Positions 9,237-17,093 are shown, counted from the stretch's first letter. The stretch: DNA of 64,000 bases from Niveispirillum sp943370215 (GCA_943370215.1 CALRQC020000024.1:30190-94189), one strand, 5' to 3'. Notes: a model not told the origin generated them from the letters alone. Translations and numbers: made by a program.

Positions 9237-9329
9237 CAAAGCCGGTTTGCCCCCTTCACGGCGGGCGCGGGCAGGCTACACTGGCGGCCGGCCGGAAGCC
9301 CGTTCAATTCCATTCCCAAGGACCGATCC

Positions 9330-9872
9330 ATGCGCAAAACCGCTCTTCATGCCTTCGCCCTGGCCGGCCTGCTGGCCCTGCCCGTGCTGGGTGCCGGCAC
9401 GGCCGCCGCCCAGGTGGCCGCCCCCAGCGTTTCCGTCACCGATATCAAGAATCTGCCGCAGCCGCTGCCGCTCCCCTATGACGAGGAAGCCAATGCCGAT
9501 GCGGAGGTGGCCGCCGCCTTTGCCCGCGCCAAGGCCAATGGCAAGCGGGTGATGCTGAATTTCGGCGGCGACTGGTGCCCGGATTGCCGCGTGCTGGCCG
9601 GCATCATGGAGCTGCCGGAGGTGAAAAGCTTCCTGGCCGACCATTATGAGCTGGTGAAGGTGGATGTGGGCCGCATGAACAAGAACCTGCAGATCCCGGC
9701 AAAGTACGGGGTGGAAAAGCTGCGCGGCGTGCCCACGGTGATGATCATCACCGCCGATGACAAGGTGCTGAACGCCACCAACAGTGCCGAACTGTCCAGC
9801 GCCCGGTCCATGACGCCGCAATCCATCGCCGACTGGCTGGCCAAATATGCCGCCCCGGTGAAAAAGGGCTGA
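9330..9872 (+). CDS. Exported thioredoxin-fold protein
   Basis: The 180-residue protein has a cleavable signal peptide (about residues 1-27, GAGTAAAQ) and a thioredoxin-like domain with the redox motif Cys83-Pro-Asp-Cys86 in GDWCPDCRVL. A cis-proline follows in RGVPTVMI. It should act as a thiol-disulfide oxidoreductase in the periplasm. The CPDC motif and compact size resemble the thioredoxin-7/DsbD-gamma-like proteins. The amidohydrolase gene begins 4 bp after its stop, so the two are almost certainly one operon, but a functional link is not evident. Confidence 0.85.
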   Translation: MRKTALHAFALAGLLALPVLGAGTAAAQVAAPSVSVTDIKNLPQPLPLPYDEEANADAEVAAAFARAKANGKRVMLNFGGDWCPDCRVLAGIMELPEVKSFLADHYELVKVDVGRMNKNLQIPAKYGVEKLRGVPTVMIITADDKVLNATNSAELSSARSMTPQSIADWLAKYAAPVKKG

Positions 9873-9876
9873 GGCG

Positions 9877-11121
9877 ATGGCCGTGGAATCGAAGCTGTTT
9901 GCCGGCGGGCTGGTCTTTGACGGGCTGACCGCGCCCCGGCCCGGTCTGGGCGTGCTGGTGGGCGATGGGCGCATCGCCGCCATCGCCCCGCTGGCGGAAT
10001 TTGGCGGCTTTGCCGGCCCACGGGTGGACACCACGGGTGCCACCCTGATGCCGGGGCTGGTGGATGCCCATGTGCATCTGGGGCTGGAGGCGACGGGCGA
10101 TGTCGTCACCACCCTGCGCCAGCGCAGCGTCGGCGACATGGCCCTGCGCCTGCTGGAAAATGCCCAGGCCACGCTGGCCGGCGGCATCACCGCCATTCGC
10201 GATCTGGGCGGGGTGGAATGGCTGGAAGTCTCTGTCCGCGATGCCATCCGCCAGGGCCGCCACCAGGGGCCGACCATCCGCTGCGCCGGCAAGGTGCTGA
10301 CCATCACCGGCGGCCATGGTTCCTGGATCGGGCTGGAATGCGACGGGCCGACCGACTATGTGCTCGGCGTGCGGCTGAATGTGAAGCACGGGGCCGACTG
10401 CATCAAGCTGATGGCCACGGGCGGGGTGCTGACCGGCGGGGTGGACCCGCTGGCCCCGCATCCCAGCACCGAAGAGTTGGCCGCCGCCACCCGCACCGCC
10501 CATGATTTCGGCCTGAAGGTGACGGCCCATGCCCAGGGTGCCCGCGGCATTGCCCGCGCGCTGGAAGCTGGGGTGGACAGTATCGAACATGGGTTTGAAC
10601 TGACCGATGCCATCATCGCCACCATGCTGGAAAACGGCACCTATCTGGTGCCGACCCTGGCGGCGATGCAGGCCCTGCTGGCGCTGAAGGACCGGCTGCC
10701 CGCCTTTGCGCGGGACAAGGCGGAACGGTTCAGCGGGATGCATTTCGCCAGCTTCAAGCGCTTCGTGGCGGCCGGCGGCAAGGTGGCGCTGGGAACAGAT
10801 GCCGGCACCCCCGGCAACCAGCATGGGGAGAATGCGCAGGAACTGGCCCATATGGTGGCCCTGGGCATGGACCCGCTGGCGGCCCTGGTGGCCGGTACCA
10901 GCAACGCCGCCGACCTGCTGAACCTGCCCGACCATGGCCGCCTGATCAGCGGGGCGGTGGCCGACCTGCTGCTGGTGCCGGGCGACCCGGTGGCGGATAT
11001 CAGTGCGGCCGCCAACCCGGCCCGGCATCTGGGCATCTGGAAAGGCGGGGTGCCGGTGGCACGGCGGGGCAAGGCGGTGGCCGCCTTCGATCCGGCCCCG
11101 GCATCGGCGGCAGGGTTCTGA
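9877..11121 (+). CDS. Metal-dependent amidohydrolase family protein (imidazolonepropionase/prolidase-like)
   Basis: The 414-residue protein has the small beta-sandwich plus TIM-barrel layout of amidohydrolases. Metal ligands visible are His65 and His67 in LVDAHVHLGL, a lysine in CIKLMATGG, histidines in KVTAHAQG and SIEHGFEL, and the aspartate in LGTDAGTPGN. These proteins hydrolyse amide or ring bonds, for example in Xaa-Pro or Xaa-Arg dipeptides. No signal peptide is visible, so the enzyme is probably cytoplasmic even though its operon partner is exported. The substrate is unknown. Confidence 0.88.
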   Translation: MAVESKLFAGGLVFDGLTAPRPGLGVLVGDGRIAAIAPLAEFGGFAGPRVDTTGATLMPGLVDAHVHLGLEATGDVVTTLRQRSVGDMALRLLENAQATLAGGITAIRDLGGVEWLEVSVRDAIRQGRHQGPTIRCAGKVLTITGGHGSWIGLECDGPTDYVLGVRLNVKHGADCIKLMATGGVLTGGVDPLAPHPSTEELAAATRTAHDFGLKVTAHAQGARGIARALEAGVDSIEHGFELTDAIIATMLENGTYLVPTLAAMQALLALKDRLPAFARDKAERFSGMHFASFKRFVAAGGKVALGTDAGTPGNQHGENAQELAHMVALGMDPLAALVAGTSNAADLLNLPDHGRLISGAVADLLLVPGDPVADISAAANPARHLGIWKGGVPVARRGKAVAAFDPAPASAAGF

Positions 11122-11158
11122 TCATCGGGTGCGGGCGCGATGCCGCCCGCACCCGGCA

Positions 11159-11908
11159 TCACAGCACCCGCCCCAGCGCCTGGTTCGCCAGTTCACCCGC
11201 CGCACTGAGGGGGCGGCCGGCTTCCCGGCGTTCGGAATAGCGATCCACCAGCGTGGCCGCATGGGGGCGCAGCAGTACGGTGAAGCGCACCAGCTCTTCC
11301 ATCACATCGACGATGCGGTCGTAATAGGCGGATGGCTTCATCCGGCCATCGGCATCGAATTCCTGAAACGCCTTGGCGACGCTGGACTGGTTGGGGATGG
11401 TGAACATCCGCATCCAGCGACCCAGAAGGCGCAGGCTGTTCACCGCGTTGAAACTCTGCGAGCCGCCGGAAACCTGCATCACCGCCAGGGTGCGGCCCTG
11501 CGTCGGCCGGATGGAACCCATGGCCAGCGGCAGATGGTCGATCTGCGCCTTCATGATGCCGGTAATCTGGCCATGGCGTTCAGGGCTGCACCAGACCTGT
11601 CCGTCCGACCAGATGGCATGGTCGCGCAGTTCATGCACGGCCGGATGGTCATCGCCCTTGACCTGATCAGGCAAGGGCAGATCGGACGGATCGAAAATGC
11701 GCGTCTCCGCCCCGAAATATTCCAGCAGCCGCGCCGCCTCCTCTACGGCCAGACGGGAGAAGGAGCGGTCGCGTAAGGAACCGTACAGCAACAGGATGCG
11801 CGGCTTGGGGTCCAGCGGCCCCAACCCCAGGCCCGGCAGGCGATGGGCATAGGCGGGATCGAGGGCCGGCAGGTGATCAGGATCGCTCAATTGACGCAGA
11901 CGGGACAT
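11159..11908 (-). CDS. arsH: ArsH NADPH-dependent FMN reductase
   Basis: ArsH is a flavoprotein of arsenic operons that oxidises trivalent organoarsenicals and reduces quinones or azo dyes with NADPH. The 249-residue length is normal. The flavodoxin-like phosphate loop is LLLYGSLRDRSFSR, and WCSPERHGQITGIMKAQIDH and TLAVMQVSGGSQSFN are typical of the family. It is the last gene of the ars cluster on this strand. It is separated from acr3 by a 143-bp gap filled by a multi-hairpin repeat, so its expression may be partly uncoupled from the upstream genes. Confidence 0.95.
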   Translation of the reverse strand: MSRLRQLSDPDHLPALDPAYAHRLPGLGLGPLDPKPRILLLYGSLRDRSFSRLAVEEAARLLEYFGAETRIFDPSDLPLPDQVKGDDHPAVHELRDHAIWSDGQVWCSPERHGQITGIMKAQIDHLPLAMGSIRPTQGRTLAVMQVSGGSQSFNAVNSLRLLGRWMRMFTIPNQSSVAKAFQEFDADGRMKPSAYYDRIVDVMEELVRFTVLLRPHAATLVDRYSERREAGRPLSAAGELANQALGRVL

Positions 11909-11926
11909 TACACCTGCTCCTTATAG

Positions 11927-12058
11927 CAAGTTGTGATGAGGCAAACTCATCACAACTTGGTACGGCGGCGACTGCCGCCGCGCGGCCCATGCCGCGTGAA
12001 GCCAAGCCAACGGATGTTGGCGCCGGCGATTGAGGGCCTTGATCAGAATGATCAAGGC
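11927..12058 (+). repeat. Multi-hairpin repeat, copy A (between acr3 and arsH)
   Basis: Five consecutive hairpins are visible. I: arms CAAGTTGTGATGAG (11927-11959). II: GGCGGC-GACT-GCCGCC (11964-11979). III: CGCGGC-CCAT-GCCGCG (11981-11996). Linker TGAAGCCAA. IV: GCCAAC-GGAT-GTTGGC (12006-12021). Tail GCCGGCGATTGAGG, then V: GCCTTGATCA-gaa-TGATCAAGGC (12036-12058). Hairpin order, loops, linker and tail match copies at 14569, 46906 and 57405, while stem bases differ on both arms together. Hairpin V overlaps the acr3 stop codon. Confidence 0.9.
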
Positions 12059-13122
12059 AACGGCGTATTGGTCGGGGCTGAGAGGGGAAACCAGCGGCGG
12101 CCCAGCCACAGGGCCAGTTGCACCATCAAGATCAACACCGGCACCTCGACCAGCGGGCCGATGACGGCGGCGAATGCCACAGGCGAAGCCAGACCGAAGG
12201 CGGCGATGGCCACGGCGATGGCCAGTTCAAAATTATTGCCCGCCGCCGTGAAGGCCACGGCGGTGGCACGCGGGTAATCCGCCTCGATCAGTTTGCCGGT
12301 GAAGAAGCTGACCAGGAACATGATGAAGAAATAGAGCGTCAGCGGCACGGCAATGGCCAGCGCATCCAGCGGCAGCCGCACGATATCGGCCCCCTTCAGG
12401 CTGAACATGGCGACGATGGTGAATAACAGCGCCGCCAGCGTCAGCGGGGAGATGCGGGGCAGGAAGCGGTTTTCATACCAATCCTCCCCCTTGGTACGGA
12501 TCAGCACCCGCCGGGTCAGGAACCCGGCCAGGAAGGGAATGCCCAGATAGATCAGCACTGCTTCTGCAATGGTCTGGAACGACACATCGATGACGCTGCC
12601 CTCCAGCCCCAGCAAAGGCGGCAGGAAACCCAGGAAGAACCAGGCATAGGCGCTGAAAAACAGGATCTGGAAGATGGAATTGAAGGCCACCAGCCCCGCC
12701 ACATACTGGTTGGAGCCACAGGCCAACTGGTTCCAGACCAGCACCATGGCGATACAGCGGGCCAGACCGATCAGGATCAGGCCCGTCATGTAATCCGGCC
12801 GATCATGCAGGAAAATCACCGCCAGCGCGAACATCAGGCAGGGGCCGATGATCCAGTTCTGGATCAAGGACAGGGCCAGGATACGCTTGTCGGCGAAGAC
12901 CTGGGGCAATTCCTCATACCGCACCTTGGCCAGCGGCGGATACATCATCAGCACCAACCCGATGGCGATGGGGATGTTGGTGGTGCCGATGGACAGCCGG
13001 TCAAGGGCGGCCGGCACCCCGTCGAACAGGCTGCCCAGCACCAGCCCCAGGGCCATGGCGGCAAAAATCCACACGGTGAGGAAACGGTCCAGAAAGGACA
13101 GGCGGCGGGTGGGCATAGCCAT
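12052..13122 (-). CDS. acr3: ACR3-family arsenite efflux permease
   Basis: ACR3 pumps arsenite out of the cell across the inner membrane, driven by the proton gradient. The 356-residue protein has about ten hydrophobic segments and the family signatures LIGLARCIAMVLVWNQLACG and SPVAFAAVIGPLVEVPVLI. The cysteine in LARCIAM matches the conserved, functionally required cysteine of ACR3 proteins. It is downstream of both arsC genes in the same direction with a 39-bp gap. Its stop codon lies inside hairpin V of repeat copy A, so a terminator-like structure may form right at the end of the reading frame. Confidence 0.95.
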   Translation of the reverse strand: MAMPTRRLSFLDRFLTVWIFAAMALGLVLGSLFDGVPAALDRLSIGTTNIPIAIGLVLMMYPPLAKVRYEELPQVFADKRILALSLIQNWIIGPCLMFALAVIFLHDRPDYMTGLILIGLARCIAMVLVWNQLACGSNQYVAGLVAFNSIFQILFFSAYAWFFLGFLPPLLGLEGSVIDVSFQTIAEAVLIYLGIPFLAGFLTRRVLIRTKGEDWYENRFLPRISPLTLAALLFTIVAMFSLKGADIVRLPLDALAIAVPLTLYFFIMFLVSFFTGKLIEADYPRATAVAFTAAGNNFELAIAVAIAAFGLASPVAFAAVIGPLVEVPVLILMVQLALWLGRRWFPLSAPTNTPLP

Positions 13123-13161
13123 GATCGGGGCAGCCTTCGATGAGAAACGGGGGAAAGCGGA

Positions 13162-13587
13162 TCAGCGCAGACGGTGACCGGCCGCATCCACCACGGCCTC
13201 CCCATCCTCCTTGGTGAAGGCGGCCTTCTGTGCTGTGGGCAGGATATCCAGCACCTGTTCCGACGGGCGGCAGAGGCGCACGCCCAGCGGCGTCACCACG
13301 ATGGGCCGGTTGATCAGGATGGGATGGGCCTGCATGGCATCCAGCAGGGCATCATCCGACAGGCTGGGATCATCCAGCCCCAGTTCAGCATAGGGGGTGC
13401 CCTTTTCCCGCAGCACCGCCCGCACGGGCACACCCATGCGGGCGATCAGGTCGGCCAGCACCGCGCGGGTGGGTGGGGTCTTCAGATATTCAATCACGGT
13501 TGGTTCCACGCCGCTGTTGCGGATCATGGCCAGCGTGTTGCGCGAGGTGCCGCAGGCGGGGTTGTGATAGATGGTGATGTCGGTCAT
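13162..13587 (-). CDS. arsC: Arsenate reductase, glutaredoxin-dependent type
   Basis: The 141-residue protein reduces arsenate to arsenite with electrons from glutathione and glutaredoxin. The catalytic Cys12 is in YHNPACGTSRNTL, and the three arginine positions of the family appear in RAVLREKGT, LINRPIVV and GVRLCRPS. It differs entirely from the second arsenate reductase next to it, which uses a phosphatase-like fold. Its start overlaps the stop of that gene by 4 bp (ATGA), which indicates translational coupling. Confidence 0.95.
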   Translation of the reverse strand: MTDITIYHNPACGTSRNTLAMIRNSGVEPTVIEYLKTPPTRAVLADLIARMGVPVRAVLREKGTPYAELGLDDPSLSDDALLDAMQAHPILINRPIVVTPLGVRLCRPSEQVLDILPTAQKAAFTKEDGEAVVDAAGHRLR

Positions 13588-14090
13588 GACAGGGCTTCCT
13601 GCTGGGCCATTTCCACCAAACGCCGTTTCACTGCCAGCCGGTCGAGCGAGGCGAGCGGCAGGTTGACGAAAAGCTGCAGGCGCCGTTCGATCTGGCGGTA
13701 AATCTCGGCCGTGAAGGCCGCCTTTTCCGCGTCGCTGCCGCCAGCCGATGACGGATCAGCAAAGCCCCAATGCGCGGTCATCGGATGACCCGGCCAAATG
13801 GGGCAGACTTCCCCGGCGGCGCTGTCGCAGACGGTGAAGATGAAATCCATCTGCGGCGCATCGGCACCGGCAAACTCGTCCCAGCTTTTCGACCGCAATG
13901 CCGAGACATCGTGCCCCAGATGGGCCAGCAGATCATGCACGAAGGGGTTGATGCGGCCCGATGGCTGGCTGCCGGCACTCAATGCCCGAAAGCGGCCCTT
14001 GCCAAGCCGGTTCAGAATGCATTCCGCCATCATGCTGCGGGCAGAGTTATGGGTACAGAGGAAGAGGACGTTATAGGGCTGATCACTCAT
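13584..14090 (-). CDS. arsC: Arsenate reductase, LMW-phosphatase (thioredoxin) type
   Basis: The 168-residue protein has the low-molecular-weight phosphatase loop LCTHNSARSMM with the nucleophile Cys12. A second redox pair, Cys88 and Cys96, sits in VCDSAAGEVCPIWPG and is typical of thioredoxin-coupled ArsC. It therefore carries out the same reaction as the neighbouring gene with a different electron donor. It begins 2 bp after the arsR stop and overlaps the next arsC by 4 bp. The C-terminal extension after the core is common in Gram-negative members. Confidence 0.93.
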   Translation of the reverse strand: MSDQPYNVLFLCTHNSARSMMAECILNRLGKGRFRALSAGSQPSGRINPFVHDLLAHLGHDVSALRSKSWDEFAGADAPQMDFIFTVCDSAAGEVCPIWPGHPMTAHWGFADPSSAGGSDAEKAAFTAEIYRQIERRLQLFVNLPLASLDRLAVKRRLVEMAQQEALS

Positions 14091-14091
14091 C

Positions 14092-14472
14092 TCACGCTCC
14101 GAGAGGGATGGGGTGGGGTGCGTCCGGGCTGCAAGCGGGTGTGCAGACGCCAACCGCCGCCAGCAGCCCTTCCCCGCACAGTTCTGGCCGGCCGCCGCAG
14201 CAATCCTGCACCAGGAAGGCCAGCAGGCGACGCGTGCCGTCGAAATCCGGCGCGTAATGGATATGACGCTGCACCCGCCAGGAACGCAGCAAACCCGCCC
14301 GTTCCAGCATGGCCAAATGATGCGACAGGGTGGAGGGTGCAACGCCCAGGCGCTGCGCCACCTCCCCCGCCGTCAACCCATCCGGCCCCACCTGCACCAG
14401 CAGGCGGAATATGCCCAGGCGGGTTTCCTGGGACAGGGCGGCGAAGGCGTCAGTGGCAGCTTTTATTTCCAT
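14092..14472 (-). CDS. arsR: ArsR-family arsenic-responsive repressor
   Basis: This 126-residue winged-helix repressor controls the arsenic operon. The DNA-recognition helix is in VAPSTLSHHLAMLERAGLL. The usual CVC arsenite site in the recognition helix is absent. Instead Cys91, Cys92 and Cys99 in QDCCGGRPELCG form a C-terminal site like that described for Acidithiobacillus ferrooxidans ArsR (Cys95, Cys96, Cys102). It is the first gene of the operon, and a likely operator overlaps its start codon. Confidence 0.93.
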   Translation of the reverse strand: MEIKAATDAFAALSQETRLGIFRLLVQVGPDGLTAGEVAQRLGVAPSTLSHHLAMLERAGLLRSWRVQRHIHYAPDFDGTRRLLAFLVQDCCGGRPELCGEGLLAAVGVCTPACSPDAPHPIPLGA

Positions 14473-14507
14473 ATTTCAACAATCATCGAAATAATGAAGA
14501 CGGTCAA
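14472..14507 (-). promoter_or_regulatory. Putative ars operon promoter and ArsR operator
   Basis: On the minus strand TTGACC (14507-14502) could be a -35 box, but the -10 candidate 17 bp away (GATTGT) is weak. The inverted repeat TATTTC-N10-GAAATA (14493-14472) is AT-rich, unlike its surroundings, and reaches the first base of the arsR ATG, which suits an autorepressor site. The promoter assignment is inference. Confidence 0.45.
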
Positions 14508-14517
14508 GCCCCGAATC

Positions 14518-14546
14518 AAAAAACCCCGGCGCCAGCGGCACCGGGG
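14518..14546 (-). terminator. Intrinsic terminator upstream of arsR
   Basis: Read on the minus strand, the hairpin CCCCGGTGCC-gct-GGCGCCGGGG (one mismatch) is followed by six T residues (14523-14518). It lies between repeat copy B and the ars promoter, so it would end transcripts coming from ahpD before they reach arsR. Confidence 0.8.
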
Positions 14547-14568
14547 CGTTGATCAATGCGGGGGAAAC

Positions 14569-14674
14569 CCAAGGGGCATGGCACCATGCCCCTTGGAGGC
14601 CGGCGACTGCCGGCCCGCGCACACGTGTGCGCGTAAGCCAAGCTGCCGGAGGCAGCGCCCGGCACCTGAGGGGG
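14569..14674 (+). repeat. Multi-hairpin repeat, copy B (between ahpD and arsR)
   Basis: Hairpin I: CCAAGGGGCATG-gcac-CATGCCCCTTGG (14569-14596). II: GGCCGGC-GACT-GCCGGCC (14598-14615). III: CGCGCACACGTGTGCGCG (14616-14633). Linker TAAGCCAA. IV: GCTGCC-GGA-GGCAGC (14642-14656). Tail GCCCGGCACCTGAGGG. The order, loops, linker and tail are those of copies A, D and E. Confidence 0.92.
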
Positions 14675-14687
14675 GGAGAAGCAACAA

Positions 14688-15221
14688 TCAGCCAGCCAGC
14701 GCGTCCTCGGCGTCCAGCACGGAGGCGACGGCGTGGATGACAGAGGCAATGCGCACCACATCCTGCACATTTTCCTTGGAAGCGCCCTTCTGGATCACTT
14801 CATGCTCATGGGCGTCGATGCACATGCCGCAGCCATTGACGGCGCTGGCGGCCAACGACCACAGCTCAAAATCCACCTTGGGCGCGCCGGGATTGGCGAT
14901 GATGTTCATGCGCAGGCGGGCGGGCATCTTGGAATATTCCTTGTTGCCGGCCAGATGCACGAATCGATAGTAGATATTATTCATGCCCATGATGGCGCCG
15001 GCGGCCTTGGCGGCGGTCAGCGTGGTATCATCCAGGTGCTGCTTGGCATCGGCGACGATGGCCTTGGTCACTTCCGCGTTGCGGCTGGCAAAGGCGGCGG
15101 CCACGGCCGTGCCCCAGGCCTGCGACGGCGACAGGGAAGAGGTGTTCAGCACCGAACCCAGGTTCAGCTTCAGATCCTTGGCGTATTCGGGCAGGCGCGA
15201 CTTCAGCGCATCGATGGACAT
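14688..15221 (-). CDS. ahpD: Alkyl hydroperoxidase AhpD
   Basis: AhpD is a thiol-dependent hydroperoxidase of the carboxymuconolactone-decarboxylase fold that also recycles AhpC. The 177-residue protein has the catalytic Cys131-Gly-Met-Cys134 and His138 in NGCGMCIDAHEHEV. The start is the second of two in-frame ATGs, because AGGAG lies 9 bp before it while the first ATG touches the ribosome-binding site. It lies 240 bp downstream of ahpC on the same strand with a strong hairpin between them, so part of the ahpC message probably reads through. Confidence 0.95.
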   Translation of the reverse strand: MSIDALKSRLPEYAKDLKLNLGSVLNTSSLSPSQAWGTAVAAAFASRNAEVTKAIVADAKQHLDDTTLTAAKAAGAIMGMNNIYYRFVHLAGNKEYSKMPARLRMNIIANPGAPKVDFELWSLAASAVNGCGMCIDAHEHEVIQKGASKENVQDVVRIASVIHAVASVLDAEDALAG

Positions 15222-15391
15222 GATTGTCATCTCCTTGGGAAATGGTCACAACAATCCTGGTGCGGGCGCAATCGCGCGGCCGGGACACGGGGATCAGGCG
15301 ATGTGATGGAAACCGATGATAAAAGTGCCGCCGCCAGACCCGGAAGGACATCGACAGGCCGGTACGCGGCAGGAAATCGGTCAAAGGGGGT

Positions 15392-15431
15392 GGATGGGCG
15401 CCCTTGGCATGAGGGATGCCGGCGCCCATCC
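15392..15431 (-). terminator. Strong hairpin between ahpC and ahpD
   Basis: Perfect outer arms GGATGGGCGCC/GGCGCCCATCC (15392-15402 and 15421-15431) enclose an inner GGCAT/ATGCC stem. It begins 31 bp after the ahpC stop. There is no clean T-run on the minus strand, so it may be a partial terminator or an mRNA-stabilising structure that sets ahpC above ahpD. Confidence 0.6.
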
Positions 15432-15461
15432 GTCGTCAGAAAATGGCCCTTAAATGGGGGA

Positions 15462-16001
15462 TCAGGCCACCTTCAGAACGTCCTCGCCCTTCTGCCAGTT
15501 GCAGGGGCACAGCTCGTCGGTCTGCAGGGCGTCCAGGGTGCGCAGCACTTCCTGAACGTTGCGGCCGACGGACAGGTCATGCACGGAGGCGAAGCGGATG
15601 ATGCCTTCCGGATCGACGATGAAGGTGGCGCGCAGCGCAACGCCTTCGTTCTTGTCCAGCACGCCCAGATCGGCAGACAGCTCGCGCTTCACGTCGGCCA
15701 GCATCGGGAACGGCAGATCCTTCAGATCGGCATGGTTCTGGCGCCAGGCCAGGTGCACGAACTCGGTGTCGATGGAAGCGCCCAGCACCTGGGCGTCGCG
15801 GTCAGCGAACTCACCGTTCAGCTTGCCGAAAGCGGCGATCTCGGTCGGGCACACGAAGGTGAAGTCCTTCGGCCAGAAGAACACGACCAGCCACTTGCCC
15901 TTGTAGGTGTCGTTGTTGATGGTGGTGAAGGCGGACTTGATGTCGGTGGAAACAGTGGCCTTCAGGTCGAAAGCGGGAAACTTATCGCCAACGGTCAACA
16001 T
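15462..16001 (-). CDS. ahpC: Peroxiredoxin AhpC
   Basis: This 179-residue 2-Cys peroxiredoxin reduces hydrogen peroxide, organic peroxides and peroxynitrite. The peroxidatic cysteine is Cys51 in FTFVCPTEIAAF. The resolving region near the C-terminus carries Cys165 and Cys167 in DELCPCNWQKGE, which matches AhpC proteins that are reduced by AhpD rather than by AhpF. The start ATG is preceded by GTGGAG. It is divergent from oxyR across a 150-bp gap, the classical arrangement for OxyR control, and ahpD follows it. Confidence 0.96.
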   Translation of the reverse strand: MLTVGDKFPAFDLKATVSTDIKSAFTTINNDTYKGKWLVVFFWPKDFTFVCPTEIAAFGKLNGEFADRDAQVLGASIDTEFVHLAWRQNHADLKDLPFPMLADVKRELSADLGVLDKNEGVALRATFIVDPEGIIRFASVHDLSVGRNVQEVLRTLDALQTDELCPCNWQKGEDVLKVA

Positions 16002-16151
16002 AATGAACAACTCCACTTTTGTGATTGAGCGGCCGGTGCGCCTGGGCGTCACCGGCAGCCCTTATATGGCCATCGGTGACGGGACGTATATGGGGGCAGC
16101 GCAGCAAAAAAAGCTAATCGCAAGTTCCGACTGCGGCCATAGGATGGGCCA

Positions 16152-17072
16152 ATGAACCCGGTGAACATTACCCTGCGCCAATTGCGCTATCTGGTGGCCC
16201 TGGCCGACACGCTGCATTTCGGCCGTGCCGCCACCGCCTGCCATATCAGCCAGCCCTCGCTCTCCGCCCAGATCCAGCAACTGGAGGATATGCTGGGCAC
16301 GCCCCTGGTGGAACGCACCAAGCACCGCGTGCTGCTGACCCCGGCGGGGGAAGATGCGGTGGAACGGGCGCGGGTGATTCTGGGGCAGGTGGATGATCTG
16401 TCGCAGGCCATGCGCGCCTCGGGCCGGCCCTTGTCGGGGGCGCTGCGGCTGGGGGTCATCCCCACCAGCGGGCCTTATCTGTTGCCGCGCGTGCTGCCGC
16501 CGCTGCGCGGGGCCTATCCGGAACTGAAGCTCTATCTGCGCGAAGACCTGACCGAGCGGCTGCTGGACCGGCTGCGCGCCGGTGACCTGGATATGGCGCT
16601 GCTGGCCTTGCCGGTGGCAGAGCCGGGGGTGGAGGTGCTGCCGCTTTACGAAGAATCATTCCTGGTGGCCCTGCCCCGTGGCCATCGGCTGGACAATGCC
16701 GATGCCGTCAGCGAAGGCGAGCTGCAGGATGAAAGCCTGCTGCTGCTGGAAGACGGGCATTGTTTCCGCGATCAGGCGCTGGATGTCTGCGCCCTGTCCG
16801 GGGCCCAGGCCGGCGATGGATTCGCCGCCACCTCCCTGCCCACGCTGGTGGAAATGGTGGCGGGCGGGCTGGGCCTGACCCTGCTGCCGGCCCTGGCTGC
16901 CCCGCTGCTGACCGGCAATGGCCAGGTGTCCCTGCGCCCCTTCGCCAGCCCGGCCCCGCACCGCACCATGGCGCTGGTCTGGCGCAAGGGCAGCCCGCGT
17001 GCCACCGATATCCGCCGTCTGGCCGATGTCATCGCCCGTCACCTGCCCGATGGGGCGGAAGCGTTGCGGTAA
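16152..17072 (+). CDS. oxyR: OxyR peroxide-sensing LysR-type regulator
   Basis: OxyR activates peroxide-defence genes when hydrogen peroxide forms a disulfide between two cysteines. The 306-residue protein has an N-terminal winged helix (HFGRAATACHISQPSLSAQI) and an effector domain with Cys204 and Cys213 in EDGHCFRDQALDVC. This corresponds in sequence and spacing to Cys199 and Cys208 of the E. coli protein. The gene is divergent from ahpC and ahpD, its expected targets. I could not pick out a convincing OxyR-binding site in the shared 150-bp gap by eye. Confidence 0.95.
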   Translation: MNPVNITLRQLRYLVALADTLHFGRAATACHISQPSLSAQIQQLEDMLGTPLVERTKHRVLLTPAGEDAVERARVILGQVDDLSQAMRASGRPLSGALRLGVIPTSGPYLLPRVLPPLRGAYPELKLYLREDLTERLLDRLRAGDLDMALLALPVAEPGVEVLPLYEESFLVALPRGHRLDNADAVSEGELQDESLLLLEDGHCFRDQALDVCALSGAQAGDGFAATSLPTLVEMVAGGLGLTLLPALAAPLLTGNGQVSLRPFASPAPHRTMALVWRKGSPRATDIRRLADVIARHLPDGAEALR

Positions 17073-17093
17073 CCCCCTCATCACCAAACGAAA

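Noticed and set aside
16002..16151. OxyR-binding site between ahpC and oxyR
   Set aside because: The gene arrangement predicts one, but no stretch matches the ATAG-N7-CTAT spacing well enough to give coordinates.
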